A DNA stretch of 64,000 nt, taken from NCBI RefSeq assembly GCF_008107725.1, contig NZ_VIRN01000068.1, forward strand, positions 248,001 to 312,000. The letters run 5' to 3'. This document shows positions 27,838 through 36,999 of this stretch, one piece after another. Position 1 is the first letter of the stretch, and each line of letters opens with the position of its first letter. The notes beneath the pieces were generated by a model. It was not told the origin of the DNA. It made no database searches and saw nothing but the letters and a program-made list of their open reading frames with translations. This DNA comes from Marinobacter sp. BW6 (GTDB taxonomy: Bacteria > Pseudomonadota > Gammaproteobacteria > Pseudomonadales > Oleiphilaceae). The position numbers were made by a program, and so were the translations under genes.

Positions 27838-28543
27838 GCGACTCGGGTCACTGGTGGAGGTGCTGTCGGCGAGCCCAACTCTGGCAATAGGCCTCACCTT
27901 GGGTGCCTTTTTCGCCGGTAACTGGGTTTTCGCCCGTATGGGACGCCCGCTGTGGTTGCCTCCCGTTGTGCTGGCGGCCGTCATGCTGTCGGCAACCATT
28001 GCCATACTGTCTCTGGATTACGCTCGATACCAGGACGGTGCCCGGTGGCTGACGGTTTTGCTGGGGCCCGCGACCGTTGCTCTGGGAATTCCGCTGTACC
28101 AGCAGATGCACCACATTCGGGCTTTGTGGCGTCCAATCCTGTGCACCCTGCCGGTGGCGGCGACGCTCGCGGCGGTCTATGCCGTCGTAATTGCATGGGC
28201 GCTGGGCGCGACGCCTGAGGTCCTGGCCTCGCTGGCGCCCAAGTCGGTAACGGCACCGATTGCCATTGGTATTACCGAGCAGCTGGGTGGCTCGGTGCCC
28301 TTGATGATGGGCGGGCTCCTGATCACCGGTGTGGTGGCAACCCTCTTCGTTGACCTGCTCGCGCGGCTCTTGCCTGTAAAAGACGAACGAATTCTTGGCT
28401 TCGCCCTGGGCGTGAATGGCCATGCGATTGGAACAGTGAGGGCCTTTGAAATCAGCCACACCGCTGGCGCCTTTGCGTCACTGGGAATGGGGCTGACGGG
28501 TGTGTTTACGGCCCTGATACTGCCTCTGGTTTTCCGGCTGTAA
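27830..28543 (+). CDS. LrgB/CidB family membrane protein
   Basis: A 237-residue protein with about seven to eight helices. The most characteristic segment is APKSVTAPIAIGITEQLGGS, followed by LGVNGHAIGTVRAFEI and SLGMGLTGVFTALILPLV, which are LrgB hallmarks. It functions with the LrgA/CidA partner encoded immediately upstream (eight-base overlap), either in murein-hydrolase control or as part of a small organic acid transporter; the sequence cannot separate these. Confidence 0.92.
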   Translation: MTERLGSLVEVLSASPTLAIGLTLGAFFAGNWVFARMGRPLWLPPVVLAAVMLSATIAILSLDYARYQDGARWLTVLLGPATVALGIPLYQQMHHIRALWRPILCTLPVAATLAAVYAVVIAWALGATPEVLASLAPKSVTAPIAIGITEQLGGSVPLMMGGLLITGVVATLFVDLLARLLPVKDERILGFALGVNGHAIGTVRAFEISHTAGAFASLGMGLTGVFTALILPLVFRL

Positions 28544-28698
28544 AACTGCGCCAAATCAGGTCATTCACCTGGCGTATAGCCCCTTGTCGTAATTTCGATT
28601 GCCCTAGGTGTTTTCCGAGACTAGGTTGGTGCCAGGCATTCGGCGCCGTTCTGCGCCGATGTTCCGTGAAAATTCCTAAAACAGCGACGGAAAACGCG

Positions 28699-30261
28699 AT
28701 GAAAAAACTGATTGCAGCATTTGTCGGTTCCATGGCCCTGGCATCGGCGCCGGTAGCCCTGTCTGCCGAGGCGACCAAGGAACTCAAGATGGCGTACGAC
28801 GCCGACCCTGTGACCCTCGACATTCATGAGCAGCTGTCTGGTGGCATCCTCCAGCTGTCTCATATGACGTTTGATCCGCTGTTGCGCTGGACCAAGGATC
28901 TTGGTTTCGAGCCGCGCCTGGCAGAGAGCTGGACCCGGATTGACGAAAACACCATGCGCTTCAAGCTCCGTGAAGGCGTGACGTTCCATTCCGGCAACGA
29001 GCTGACGACCGCGGATGTGAAGTTTACCTTCGACCGTCTGAAGCAGAGCCAGGACTTCAAGGCCATCTTCAAGCCTTTCAGCGGCATCAACATCATCGAT
29101 GACTATACCTTTGAGTTGGTGACCAGCGAGCCTTATCCGCTGCTGTTAAATACTGCTACTTATATCTTCCCGTTCGACAGCGAGTTCTACAGCGGTCAGA
29201 CCGAAGACGGCAAGGACAAGAGTGCCATCCTCAAGCATGGCAACTCCTTCGCATCCGAGAACCTGTCGGGCACCGGTCCTTACACTGTGACCGAACGAAA
29301 GCAGGGCGTTCGCGTAGAGTTTGAGCGTTTCGACAACTACTGGGATTCCGAGTCTCCGGGCAACGTCGGCAAGATCGTGCTGACACCGATCAAAGAGAAC
29401 AACACCCGGGTTTCTGCCCTGCTGTCCGGTGGTGTCGACTTTATCGCCCCGGTTCCGCCCAATGATCTGGAGCGTATTCGCAACGACAAGAACGCCAACC
29501 TGGTGACCATGAGCGGCACCCGCATCATCCTGTTCCACATGAACCAGGAGCGTGTGGAAGCCTTCAAGAATCCGAAGGTTCGCCAGGCGATTGCCTACGC
29601 CATCAACCAGGAAGGTATCGCTGCCAAGATCATGAAAGGCTTCGCCACCCCAGCGGCCCAGATGTCACCTGAAGGCTATCAGGGCTACAACGAGTCCCTG
29701 ACACCGCGCTTTGATGTGGCCAAGGCTCAGGAACTGATGAAAGAAGCCGGTTATGAGGATGGTTTCACCATCACCATGATGGCGCCGAACAACCGCTACG
29801 TGAACGATGACAAGATCGCTCAGGCGGTGGCTGCCATGCTGGCACGGATCAACATCAAGGTGGATCTGAAAACCCTGCCGAAGGCCCAGTACTGGCCGGA
29901 GTATGACAACCGCGCCGCCGACATGATGATGATCGGCTGGCACGCGGATACCGAGGACTCCGCCAACTTCTATGAGTTCCTGACCTTCTGCCCGGACGCC
30001 GACAGTGGCGCTGGCCAATACAACGCCGGTAACTACTGCAACCCGGAAATCGACGCCCTGGTACAGAAGGCCAACGTCGAGACCGACCTGGACAAGCGGG
30101 CGGCCATGCTGCAGGAAGTGGAGCAGCGTCTGTACGACGATGCCGCCTTTGTTCCGCTGCACTGGCAGGACCTGGCCTGGGCTTCCAAGAAGAACGTGAA
30201 GATTGAGCCGGTGCTCAACGTCATGAACTTCCCGTACCTGGGTGACCTGGTTGTTGAGTAA
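28699..30261 (+). CDS. Periplasmic dipeptide/oligopeptide-binding protein (SBP family 5)
   Basis: A 520-residue exported protein. ATG 28699 puts a classic signal peptide (MKKLIAAFVGSMALASAPVALSAEA) at the start; an earlier GTG is less likely. SBP family 5 features are VTLDIHEQLSGG, MTFDPLLRW, GVTFHSGNELTTADVKFTFDRL and GTGPYTVTER. It captures peptides in the periplasm for the permease genes that follow. A terminator-like hairpin 16 bases after its stop should let this gene be expressed at a higher level than the membrane components, as is usual for such operons. Dipeptides are the likeliest substrate, given the downstream prolidase. Confidence 0.92.
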   Translation: MKKLIAAFVGSMALASAPVALSAEATKELKMAYDADPVTLDIHEQLSGGILQLSHMTFDPLLRWTKDLGFEPRLAESWTRIDENTMRFKLREGVTFHSGNELTTADVKFTFDRLKQSQDFKAIFKPFSGINIIDDYTFELVTSEPYPLLLNTATYIFPFDSEFYSGQTEDGKDKSAILKHGNSFASENLSGTGPYTVTERKQGVRVEFERFDNYWDSESPGNVGKIVLTPIKENNTRVSALLSGGVDFIAPVPPNDLERIRNDKNANLVTMSGTRIILFHMNQERVEAFKNPKVRQAIAYAINQEGIAAKIMKGFATPAAQMSPEGYQGYNESLTPRFDVAKAQELMKEAGYEDGFTITMMAPNNRYVNDDKIAQAVAAMLARINIKVDLKTLPKAQYWPEYDNRAADMMMIGWHADTEDSANFYEFLTFCPDADSGAGQYNAGNYCNPEIDALVQKANVETDLDKRAAMLQEVEQRLYDDAAFVPLHWQDLAWASKKNVKIEPVLNVMNFPYLGDLVVE

Positions 30262-30276
30262 TCGCCTCTGATGGCC

Positions 30277-30313
30277 GGCCGGCGCTGGAGTGATCCGGTG
30301 CCGGCCTTTTGTT
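30277..30313 (+). terminator. Attenuating hairpin between binding protein and permease genes
   Basis: GGCCGGCGC (30277-30285) pairs with GTGCCGGCC (30298-30306), a 9-bp stem with one G-T pair and a 12-base loop, followed by TTTTGTTT. This is the position where peptide ABC operons often carry a partial terminator to raise the dose of the binding protein relative to the permease. Confidence 0.7.
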
Positions 30314-30338
30314 TGCAAGCCTTATCCGGAAGCTTTCC

Positions 30339-31388
30339 ATGTTAGCGTTTTTGGTTCAGCGGATTTCCCAGGCGTTTCTGGTCATGTTTGTGATCAGCAT
30401 GATTGCCTTCGCCATTCAGGATGGCCTCGGGGACCCGCTTCAGGAAATGGTGGGCATGTCCGTCTCTGAAGAGGAGCGGGAAGCCATTCGTGAGGAGCTT
30501 GGTCTGAACGACCCGATGGTGGTGCAGTACCTGCGTTTTGCGGGCAATGCGCTCCAGGGCGACCTGGGCAACTCTTATTTCTACAGCAAGCCGACCCTGG
30601 AAGTGATCGCCGAACATCTGCCGGCGACGCTGGAGCTGGTCATCGGTGCCAGTCTGATTATTGTGTTTCTCTCCGTGCCAATCGGTGTCTATGCCGCTAT
30701 CCGGCCCCAGGCATGGCTATCCAAATTCTTTATGGGTGTCAGTACCGTGGGTATCTCCATCCCGGTGTTCCTGACGGCCATTGTGTTGATTCAACTGTTC
30801 TCCATTGGTGTGACGGTGAACTGGTTTCCATCGGACACCGGCTGGGGCCAGTGGCTGAACGATTTCTTTTCCACCGAGGGCGGGTTGCCTTCCTATGGGC
30901 GTGGCGATGAGCTCACGCACCTGTTCGGCACCTGGGAGTCCGGTTTCTTCACCGGTACCGGGCTGATGCATCTGGTACTGCCCTCGGTGTCGCTGGCCTC
31001 GATCATGCTGCCGCTGTTTATCCGGCTGATTCGCGCCGAGATGATGGAAGTGCTGCAGAGCGACTACGTTCGTTACGCCCGCGCCAAGGGCCTCAGTGCC
31101 GGCCGCATCAACTTCCTGCACGCACTCAAGAACACCATGCTGCCGGTGATTACCGTTGGCGGCGTGCAGATCGGCATTATGGTGGCTTACACCATTCTCA
31201 CGGAAACCGTGTTCCAGTGGCCGGGCGTGGGTCTGATGTTCCTGGAAGCCATTACCCGTAGCGACATTCCGTTGATCGTGGCGTACCTGATGGTGGTGGG
31301 CCTGATTTTCGTGATTACCAACACCCTGGTGGATCTGATCTACGGTCTGGTGAATCCCACCGTCAAACTGACAGGAAAGAAAGCATGA
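30339..31388 (+). CDS. Peptide ABC transporter permease (DppB/OppB type)
   Basis: A 349-residue inner-membrane permease. ATG 30339 follows GGAAG at 30328-30332. The N-terminal helix and the periplasmic region with EEEREAIREELGLNDPMVVQY are typical of DppB/OppB. The ATPase-coupling EAA loop is MMEVLQSDYVRYARAKGLS, and the end IYGLVNPTVKLTG is also family-typical. An insertion between residues about 160 and 200 (FPSDTGWGQWLNDFFSTEGG) lengthens the periplasmic loop compared with E. coli DppB. It overlaps the next gene by ATGA. Confidence 0.93.
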   Translation: MLAFLVQRISQAFLVMFVISMIAFAIQDGLGDPLQEMVGMSVSEEEREAIREELGLNDPMVVQYLRFAGNALQGDLGNSYFYSKPTLEVIAEHLPATLELVIGASLIIVFLSVPIGVYAAIRPQAWLSKFFMGVSTVGISIPVFLTAIVLIQLFSIGVTVNWFPSDTGWGQWLNDFFSTEGGLPSYGRGDELTHLFGTWESGFFTGTGLMHLVLPSVSLASIMLPLFIRLIRAEMMEVLQSDYVRYARAKGLSAGRINFLHALKNTMLPVITVGGVQIGIMVAYTILTETVFQWPGVGLMFLEAITRSDIPLIVAYLMVVGLIFVITNTLVDLIYGLVNPTVKLTGKKA

Positions 31389-32317
31389 CAACGGCAACGG
31401 TTTCCCGCTGGGACCGCTTCCGCGAGTCCTTCTTCTGGTACAGCTTCAAGCGCGACAAGGTGGCCATTGTCAGCTTTGCCGTGCTGCTGCTGATGGTGCT
31501 GGCGGCGGTGTTTGCGCCCCTGCTGGCGCCCGCTGATCCCTACGATCTTGCGCAGATCAATATCATGAACTCCGAGCTGCCCCCGGTGGGCATGAGCGGT
31601 GCTGATCCGGCATTTCCCCTGGGCACCGACGCCCAGGGCCGGGATCTGCTGTCCACCATTCTGTACGGCACCCGGGTGTCCCTGATGATCGGTTTTGGGG
31701 CGGTGGTCCTGCAGGCGTTTCTGGGCATTCTGTTCGGTCTGCTGGCCGGCTACCTGGGTGGCAAGGTGGATGCGGTGCTGATGCGCATTGCCGATGTGCA
31801 GCTGTCGTTCTCCACCCTGATGGTTGCCATCATTGTGGGTGCGGTGTTCAAGGCCAGCTTCGGTAACCTGATGTTCGGCGAGATCGCGATCTACATGCTG
31901 ATCTTCATCATCGGTGTTGCCGAGTGGCCCCAGATTGCCCGGACCGTCCGCGCTTCGGTGCTGGCGGAGAAAAAGAAGGAGTACGTCGACGCCGCCAAAG
32001 TGATGGGCTTCGGGACCCGACGGATCATGTTCCGGCATATCCTGCCCAACACCCTGTCGCCGATTTTCGTGATTGCCACGGTCCAGATTGCCAACGCCAT
32101 TATTTCTGAGGCGGCGCTGTCGTTCCTGGGGCTTGGCATGCCGGAAACCCAGCCGTCGCTGGGCTCGCTGATCAAATCCGGCTTTGACTACATCCAGAGC
32201 GGTTCCTGGTGGATCACGCTGATCCCGGGCCTGGTGCTGGTGGTGCTCGTACTGGTCATCAATCTGTTGGGTGACTGGTTGCGGGATGTGATGAACCCAC
32301 GGCTGTACAAGGGGTAA
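31385..32317 (+). CDS. Peptide ABC transporter permease (DppC/OppC type)
   Basis: A 310-residue permease with the DppC/OppC layout: a cytosolic N-terminus (SFKRDKVAIVSFAVLLLMVL), the motif FPLGTDAQGRDLLSTILYGTRVSL, and the EAA loop with KEYVDAAKVMGFGTRRIMFRHILPN. The end INLLGDWLRDVMNPR is diagnostic of the family. Start overlaps the previous stop (ATGA), so the two permeases are translationally coupled; they form the heterodimeric membrane channel. Confidence 0.94.
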   Translation: MTTATVSRWDRFRESFFWYSFKRDKVAIVSFAVLLLMVLAAVFAPLLAPADPYDLAQINIMNSELPPVGMSGADPAFPLGTDAQGRDLLSTILYGTRVSLMIGFGAVVLQAFLGILFGLLAGYLGGKVDAVLMRIADVQLSFSTLMVAIIVGAVFKASFGNLMFGEIAIYMLIFIIGVAEWPQIARTVRASVLAEKKKEYVDAAKVMGFGTRRIMFRHILPNTLSPIFVIATVQIANAIISEAALSFLGLGMPETQPSLGSLIKSGFDYIQSGSWWITLIPGLVLVVLVLVINLLGDWLRDVMNPRLYKG

Positions 32318-32321
32318 CACC

Positions 32322-33320
32322 ATGGCACTGTTGGAAGTAAAAGATCTTGATGTGCGCTTCGCCGTGCGCGGCGGCGACCTGACAGCGCTACGCGGCATTA
32401 GTTTCAGCCTGGACAAGGGGGAGCGGCTGGGTCTGGTGGGGGAGTCCGGTGCTGGCAAATCGGTGGCTGCCTTTTCCATCCTCAACCTGATTGCCCAACC
32501 CGGTTACATCGCCGGCGGGCAGATCCTGTTCGAGGGCAAGGATCTGGCCGCCATGAGCGAGCGGGAGCTGCGCCGAATCCGTGGTAACCGTATTGCCATG
32601 ATCTTCCAGGATCCGATGATGACCCTGAACCCGGTGCTCACCATTGGAACCCAGATGGTCGAGGCTATCCTGGCCCACCGGAAAATCAGTAAAAAAGAAG
32701 CTCGTGCCATTGCTCTGGACCGGCTGCAGAAGGTGCAGATTCCTTCGCCGGAGAAACGCCTGGACCAATACCCCCATGAGCTGTCCGGAGGCATGCGCCA
32801 GCGGGTGATCATTGCCATCGCCCTGCTGCTGGACCCGGAAATCATCATCGCGGATGAGCCCACGACGGCTTTGGATGTCACCATCCAGGCGGAAATCATG
32901 GATCTGCTGTTGAACCTGTGCGAACAGGAGAATGTGGCGTTGATGTTGATCACCCACGATCTGGGCGTGGTCTCCCAGGTGACCCAGCGAATGCTGGTCA
33001 TGTACTCCGGCCGGATCATCGAGCAGGGACCGACCCGGGAAATCATCAACGATGCCCAGCATCCCTACACCCAGGGCCTGATCAACGCGCTGCCCCAGAT
33101 GGGCGAACCCGGTGAGCGTCTGTTTCAGATTCCCGGCTCCATGCCATCCTTGAAGAACGTGCCCTCGGGCTGTCCGTTCCATCCCCGCTGCAACTTCGCC
33201 ACCGAGCAGTGCAAGCAGGCAATGCCGGAGTACGTGCGCTCGGGCAATGTGAATGTGGCCTGTTACGAAGTCGCCAACCTGATTGAACAGGAGAAACGCA
33301 TGCAGGAGGCCGAATCATGA
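32322..33320 (+). CDS. Peptide ABC transporter ATP-binding protein (DppD/OppD type)
   Basis: A 332-residue ATPase. Walker A is GESGAGKS near residue 40, the signature is LSGGMRQRV, and Walker B is IIIADEPTTALD. The C-terminal oligopeptide/dipeptide extension carries the conserved cysteine-containing region GCPFHPRCNFATEQC, which in relatives binds an iron-sulfur cluster. It is four bases after the DppC-type gene and overlaps the next ATPase gene by ATGA. Confidence 0.95.
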   Translation: MALLEVKDLDVRFAVRGGDLTALRGISFSLDKGERLGLVGESGAGKSVAAFSILNLIAQPGYIAGGQILFEGKDLAAMSERELRRIRGNRIAMIFQDPMMTLNPVLTIGTQMVEAILAHRKISKKEARAIALDRLQKVQIPSPEKRLDQYPHELSGGMRQRVIIAIALLLDPEIIIADEPTTALDVTIQAEIMDLLLNLCEQENVALMLITHDLGVVSQVTQRMLVMYSGRIIEQGPTREIINDAQHPYTQGLINALPQMGEPGERLFQIPGSMPSLKNVPSGCPFHPRCNFATEQCKQAMPEYVRSGNVNVACYEVANLIEQEKRMQEAES

Positions 33321-34327
33321 CCTCCCCCCTGGTAAGTATCCGCGGTCTCGAGAAACGCTTCGACCTGTCCGGCAGCCTGCTGGAGCAGATCACCTTCGAA
33401 GGGGGGCGTTTCCGCCGGAAACAGGAGGCAGTCCATGCCATCAACGGCGTGGACCTGGAAGTGCAGAAGGGCGAGGCCCTGTGCGTGGTGGGCGAATCCG
33501 GCTGTGGCAAGTCGACCGTGGCCCGAACCGTCATGGGCTTGCTCTCGCCCAGCGCCGGCGAGATCCACTACGACGGTCAGCGTATCGATAATCTCGAGCG
33601 CAAGGATTCTCTGCCTTACCGTCGAAAGATGCAGATGATCTTTCAGAACCCCTATGCCTCCCTGAACCCGCGCATGACCATCCAGCAGACCCTGGAGGAG
33701 CCGATCCGGTTCCATCATCCGGATTGGTCCCCGGTCCAGGTTCGGGACAAGATCCATGAGGTGATGCATTCGGTGGGCATCGATCAGGACTGGGGCAACC
33801 GCTTCGGCCACGAATTCTCCGGTGGCCAGCGCCAGCGGATCGCCATTGCCCGGGCCCTGGCAGTCGATCCGGAGTTCATCGTGGCGGACGAGCCGATCTC
33901 GGCCCTGGACGTGTCGATCCAGGCCCAGGTGCTGAACCTGTTGATGGACGCCCAGGAAAGCCGGGGACTGACCTATCTGTTTATTACCCACGACCTGGCG
34001 GTGGTGGAGCATTTCGGCACCCGGGTGGCGGTGATGTACCTGGGGCGGGTCTGCGAGCTGGCGGATACCAAAACGCTGTTTTCAGCGCCCCGTCATCCCT
34101 ACACCCAGGCGCTGCTCTCTGCGATTCCGAAACTGGAGGACGATCGCCCCAACCACATCCGCCTGAAAGGAGAAGTGCCGACGCCGGTGAACCTGCCGTC
34201 GGGGTGCGTATTCCATGGGCGGTGCCCCTATGCCAACGAGCGATGCCGGCAGGAGGTGCCCCAGCTGATCACGACCGATGGCGGAACCCAGGTTGCCTGT
34301 CACGCGGTGGAAGAGGGCAGGTTGTAA
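33317..34327 (+). CDS. Peptide ABC transporter ATP-binding protein (DppF/OppF type)
   Basis: A 336-residue ATPase and partner of the preceding one. Walker A is GESGCGKST, the signature FSGGQRQRIAIARAL, and Walker B FIVADEPISALDVS. The C-terminal extension includes PSGCVFHGRCPYANERC. It completes the five-gene importer (binding protein, two permeases, two ATPases). The LysR gene begins 75 bases downstream on the same strand. Confidence 0.95.
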   Translation: MTSPLVSIRGLEKRFDLSGSLLEQITFEGGRFRRKQEAVHAINGVDLEVQKGEALCVVGESGCGKSTVARTVMGLLSPSAGEIHYDGQRIDNLERKDSLPYRRKMQMIFQNPYASLNPRMTIQQTLEEPIRFHHPDWSPVQVRDKIHEVMHSVGIDQDWGNRFGHEFSGGQRQRIAIARALAVDPEFIVADEPISALDVSIQAQVLNLLMDAQESRGLTYLFITHDLAVVEHFGTRVAVMYLGRVCELADTKTLFSAPRHPYTQALLSAIPKLEDDRPNHIRLKGEVPTPVNLPSGCVFHGRCPYANERCRQEVPQLITTDGGTQVACHAVEEGRL

Positions 34328-34402
34328 CGGCGCCGCTGCGATAGGCTATGATGCCATCAGCAGAACTCGTATCGATACAACGACATACCCTCAGGGGACT
34401 CC

Positions 34403-35317
34403 ATGGAAGTACGCTGGTTGGAAGATTTTCTGGCGCTGGCCCGAACGCGCCATTTCTCACGTGCTGCCGAGTTGCAGCACGTGAGCCAGCCTACGTTCAG
34501 TCGCCGGATCAAGCTGCTGGAAGAGGCCATGGGCAGCACCCTGATCAATCGTCAGACGTTGCCACTCTCGCTGACGCCGGCAGGGGAGATGTTCCGGGAG
34601 CTGTGCGAGCGGATCACCCGGGATGTGCGGGATACCCGTGATCGCATTGCCGCCCTTGAGGCTGAAGTCTCTGCCAGGATCAGTGTCGGCTCCACCCAGG
34701 GGCTGTTTTCGCACTTTTACCAGGGCTGGGCGAGAGATGAGGGTATTGCCGAGCGTCTTCAGCTGAACCTGAACGCCACCAGCTGGGTGGGGGAGCAGTT
34801 CCTGGAAGCGCTGGACAGCGGTGAGTGTGATCTGGTGCTGTGTTACTGGCATCCGGATCTGCCCTGGGGCGGCAGGCTGACTGCCGACAGTTACGATTGG
34901 CTGGTGCTGGCTCGCGAATCTCTGGTGCCGGTCAGTGTTGCTGATGATCAGGGGCATCCCCGGTTTGCCTTGCCGGGCAGCCCCGAACAACCGGTGCCGC
35001 TGATCGCCTATCACAGTCGTGGCTTTCTGCAATCGGCAATCGAGGGCCATCTTGCCCGCAGCAGATTGACGGCCAATCTTTTACCCCTGAACGAGAACAC
35101 CCAGTCCGCCAGCATCAAGGCGCTGGTGAAGCAAGGTTTCGGCATGGGTTGGTTGCCCCGGCGCATGACGGAAAAAAGCGAACAGTTCGGCAGTCTGGTG
35201 CGAGCCGGTGACGAAGGCTGGGATGTCCCCCTGGAAATTCGCCTGATCCGTCTCCGTGACACCCGCTCGGACGATCTTTTAACGCTCTGGAAAACACTGG
35301 AAGATGGCTATGCCTGA
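34403..35317 (+). CDS. LysR-family regulator of the HypT/YjiE-like subgroup
   Basis: A 304-residue LysR protein. The DNA-binding domain is residues 1-65 (WLEDFLALARTRHFSRAAEL, then SQPTFSRRIKLLEEAMG). The opening MEVRWLEDFL and the general layout resemble YjiE/HypT, the hypochlorite-responsive regulator, but I cannot confirm the oxidant-sensing methionines, so the effector is unknown. It is sandwiched between the peptide importer and the prolidase and overlaps the latter by eight bases. That coupling suggests it controls peptide uptake and hydrolysis, including its own operon. Confidence 0.85.
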   Translation: MEVRWLEDFLALARTRHFSRAAELQHVSQPTFSRRIKLLEEAMGSTLINRQTLPLSLTPAGEMFRELCERITRDVRDTRDRIAALEAEVSARISVGSTQGLFSHFYQGWARDEGIAERLQLNLNATSWVGEQFLEALDSGECDLVLCYWHPDLPWGGRLTADSYDWLVLARESLVPVSVADDQGHPRFALPGSPEQPVPLIAYHSRGFLQSAIEGHLARSRLTANLLPLNENTQSASIKALVKQGFGMGWLPRRMTEKSEQFGSLVRAGDEGWDVPLEIRLIRLRDTRSDDLLTLWKTLEDGYA

Positions 35318-36596
35318 TGATGCGCTGTTGTCGCTGCAGACCGATCACCTGGAAGAACTGCAGGCCCGATATGAATCGGCCCTGGCAGAGCATGGCTACG
35401 ACAGCCTGCTCATTGCTTCCGGCGCCGCGCCTTACCGTTATGGTGATGATCAGGCCTGGCACTTCCAGGGTTATGGCCCTTTTTTGCACTGGACCGGGCT
35501 CGCCGGCCGCGAACACTGCTGGCTCTGGATCCGGGCCGGGCACAGGCCCGTGCTCTGGCTGTTCGAACCGGTCGATTTCTGGCACGCCAATCCGCCCCTG
35601 ACGGAAGAGCCCTGGCAACAATTTATCGAGGTTCGAAGCAGCGCCTCACCCGAGCCGCCGCTGCTGGATGATCCCGATAGCCTTGCGGTGATCGGGGACC
35701 CTGCCCTGGTCGTGAATACCCCGGGTGAGAAAAACCCGGAGGCTCTGCTGAGGGAACTGGACGAGACTCGCGTGCGCAAAACCCAATATGAAATCGAGTG
35801 CCTCGCTCAGGCCAACAGACTGGCTCTGGCAGGCCATGCCGCTGCCCGGGAGGCGTTCCTGGCCGGTGAGAGCGAGTTTGGCATCAACCTGGCGTACCAG
35901 CAGGCGACTGGTCAGCGGGAAGTCGAGGCGCCTTATCACAGCATTATCGGCCTGAACGAGCACGCCGGCACGTTGCACTACCAGTATTACGATACCCAGC
36001 CTCCGGGGCAGCCCCGCAGTTTGCTCATCGATGCCGGGGTCCGCTTTCGTGGCTACTGCTCTGACATCACCCGTACCACGGCAGGCCCGGACGAGTCGCA
36101 CTTTGCGGCGCTGATTCACGGGCTTGAGCGACTCCAGCTAAGACTCTGTGACATGGTGGCACCCGGTGTGGATTACATCGACATACATCGTAAGGCTCAT
36201 GGGGGGATTGCGGCTTTGCTGTCAGCGACCGGGCTGGTGTCGGGCCTGGATGACGAGGATATTGTCGAGAAAGGCATCACCCGGGTTTTCTTTCCCCATG
36301 GCATCGGTCATTTCCTGGGCGTACAGGTTCATGATGTCGCGGGAAAGCCAACGCCGCCCCCTGAAGACGCGCCCTTCCTTCGCCTGACCCGCAGGCTGGA
36401 GCCGGGCATAGTGGTGACCATTGAACCGGGTTTCTATTTTATTCCCTCGTTGCTGGATCCCTTGCTGGAAGGGGAGTTTGGGCAATACCTGAACCGGGAG
36501 CTGATCGGCAAGCTGATAGGCTGCGGTGGCATCCGTATTGAGGACAACGTCGTGGTGACAGAGGCCGGCTGCCGAAATCTGACCCGTGAGTCGTGA
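35310..36596 (+). CDS. pepQ: Xaa-Pro dipeptidase (PepQ type, M24 family)
   Basis: A 428-residue cytoplasmic dimanganese dipeptidase that splits dipeptides with C-terminal proline. ATG 35310, six bases after GGAAG, is preferred to ATG 35304, which has no spacing. The five metal ligands are visible in order: Asp in LIDAGVRFRGY, Asp in CSDITRTT, His in FFPHGIGHFLG, Glu in TIEPGFYFI, and Glu in RIEDNVVVT. The N-terminal 160 residues form the usual PepQ creatinase-like domain. It overlaps the LysR gene and, with the importer upstream, forms a peptide scavenging module. Related enzymes also hydrolyse organophosphates. Confidence 0.92.
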   Translation: MPDDALLSLQTDHLEELQARYESALAEHGYDSLLIASGAAPYRYGDDQAWHFQGYGPFLHWTGLAGREHCWLWIRAGHRPVLWLFEPVDFWHANPPLTEEPWQQFIEVRSSASPEPPLLDDPDSLAVIGDPALVVNTPGEKNPEALLRELDETRVRKTQYEIECLAQANRLALAGHAAAREAFLAGESEFGINLAYQQATGQREVEAPYHSIIGLNEHAGTLHYQYYDTQPPGQPRSLLIDAGVRFRGYCSDITRTTAGPDESHFAALIHGLERLQLRLCDMVAPGVDYIDIHRKAHGGIAALLSATGLVSGLDDEDIVEKGITRVFFPHGIGHFLGVQVHDVAGKPTPPPEDAPFLRLTRRLEPGIVVTIEPGFYFIPSLLDPLLEGEFGQYLNRELIGKLIGCGGIRIEDNVVVTEAGCRNLTRES

Positions 36597-36637
36597 GCCC
36601 GACACATAAAACATTGCACAAAATTAAGCCAAAAGGG

Positions 36638-36666
36638 TTGCATTCTTGGATGCCAATGACAATAAT
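36638..36666 (+). promoter_or_regulatory. Putative bfd promoter
   Basis: TTGCAT (36638-36643) and AATAAT (36661-36666) are separated by 17 bases. The -10 matches 5 of 6 consensus bases and overlaps the Fur box, which fits iron repression of transcription. Confidence 0.5.
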
Positions 36667-36670
36667 TATC
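36652..36670 (+). promoter_or_regulatory. Fur box upstream of bfd
   Basis: The 19 bases GCCAATGACAATAATTATC match the E. coli Fur consensus GATAATGATAATCATTATC at 15 positions. The site lies 34 bases before the bfd start and covers the putative -10, so iron-loaded Fur should block the promoter. Confidence 0.8.
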
Positions 36671-36703
36671 ACTAACTTTTATTGTCATGGGTGAGTCACT
36701 GCT

Positions 36704-36910
36704 ATGTACGTTTGCCTTTGCCACGGCGTAACCGATCGGGAAATTCGCGAAGCTGCCGATAACGGCATTTCCTCTATGCGCCAGCTAGGTAAAGAGCTGG
36801 GTGTAGGCACCCAATGTGGCCGCTGTGCCTGCACCGCCCGCGAAATTCTGCGTGAGAGCCGTAGGCCCGATTACCTGGCCATGGCCAATATGCTCGCCCA
36901 GCCCGCCTGA
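36704..36910 (+). CDS. bfd: Bacterioferritin-associated ferredoxin
   Basis: A 68-residue [2Fe-2S] protein. The four cluster cysteines C4, C6, C38 and C41 are at the same numbers as in E. coli Bfd (MYVCLCHGVT and TQCGRCAC). Bfd reduces ferric iron stored in bacterioferritin so that it can be released. The overlapping Fur box predicts expression in iron-poor cells. The bacterioferritin gene follows 89 bases later on the same strand. The C-terminus extends slightly beyond the E. coli protein (64 aa). Confidence 0.95.
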   Translation: MYVCLCHGVTDREIREAADNGISSMRQLGKELGVGTQCGRCACTAREILRESRRPDYLAMANMLAQPA

Positions 36911-36999
36911 CCGAATCGATTGCCCGGTTCTATTTTTCTCCGGCCTGATAAGCGGCTATCCTAGGAGTCTGATTTATTCGGCCATCAGGGAGCCCGACT

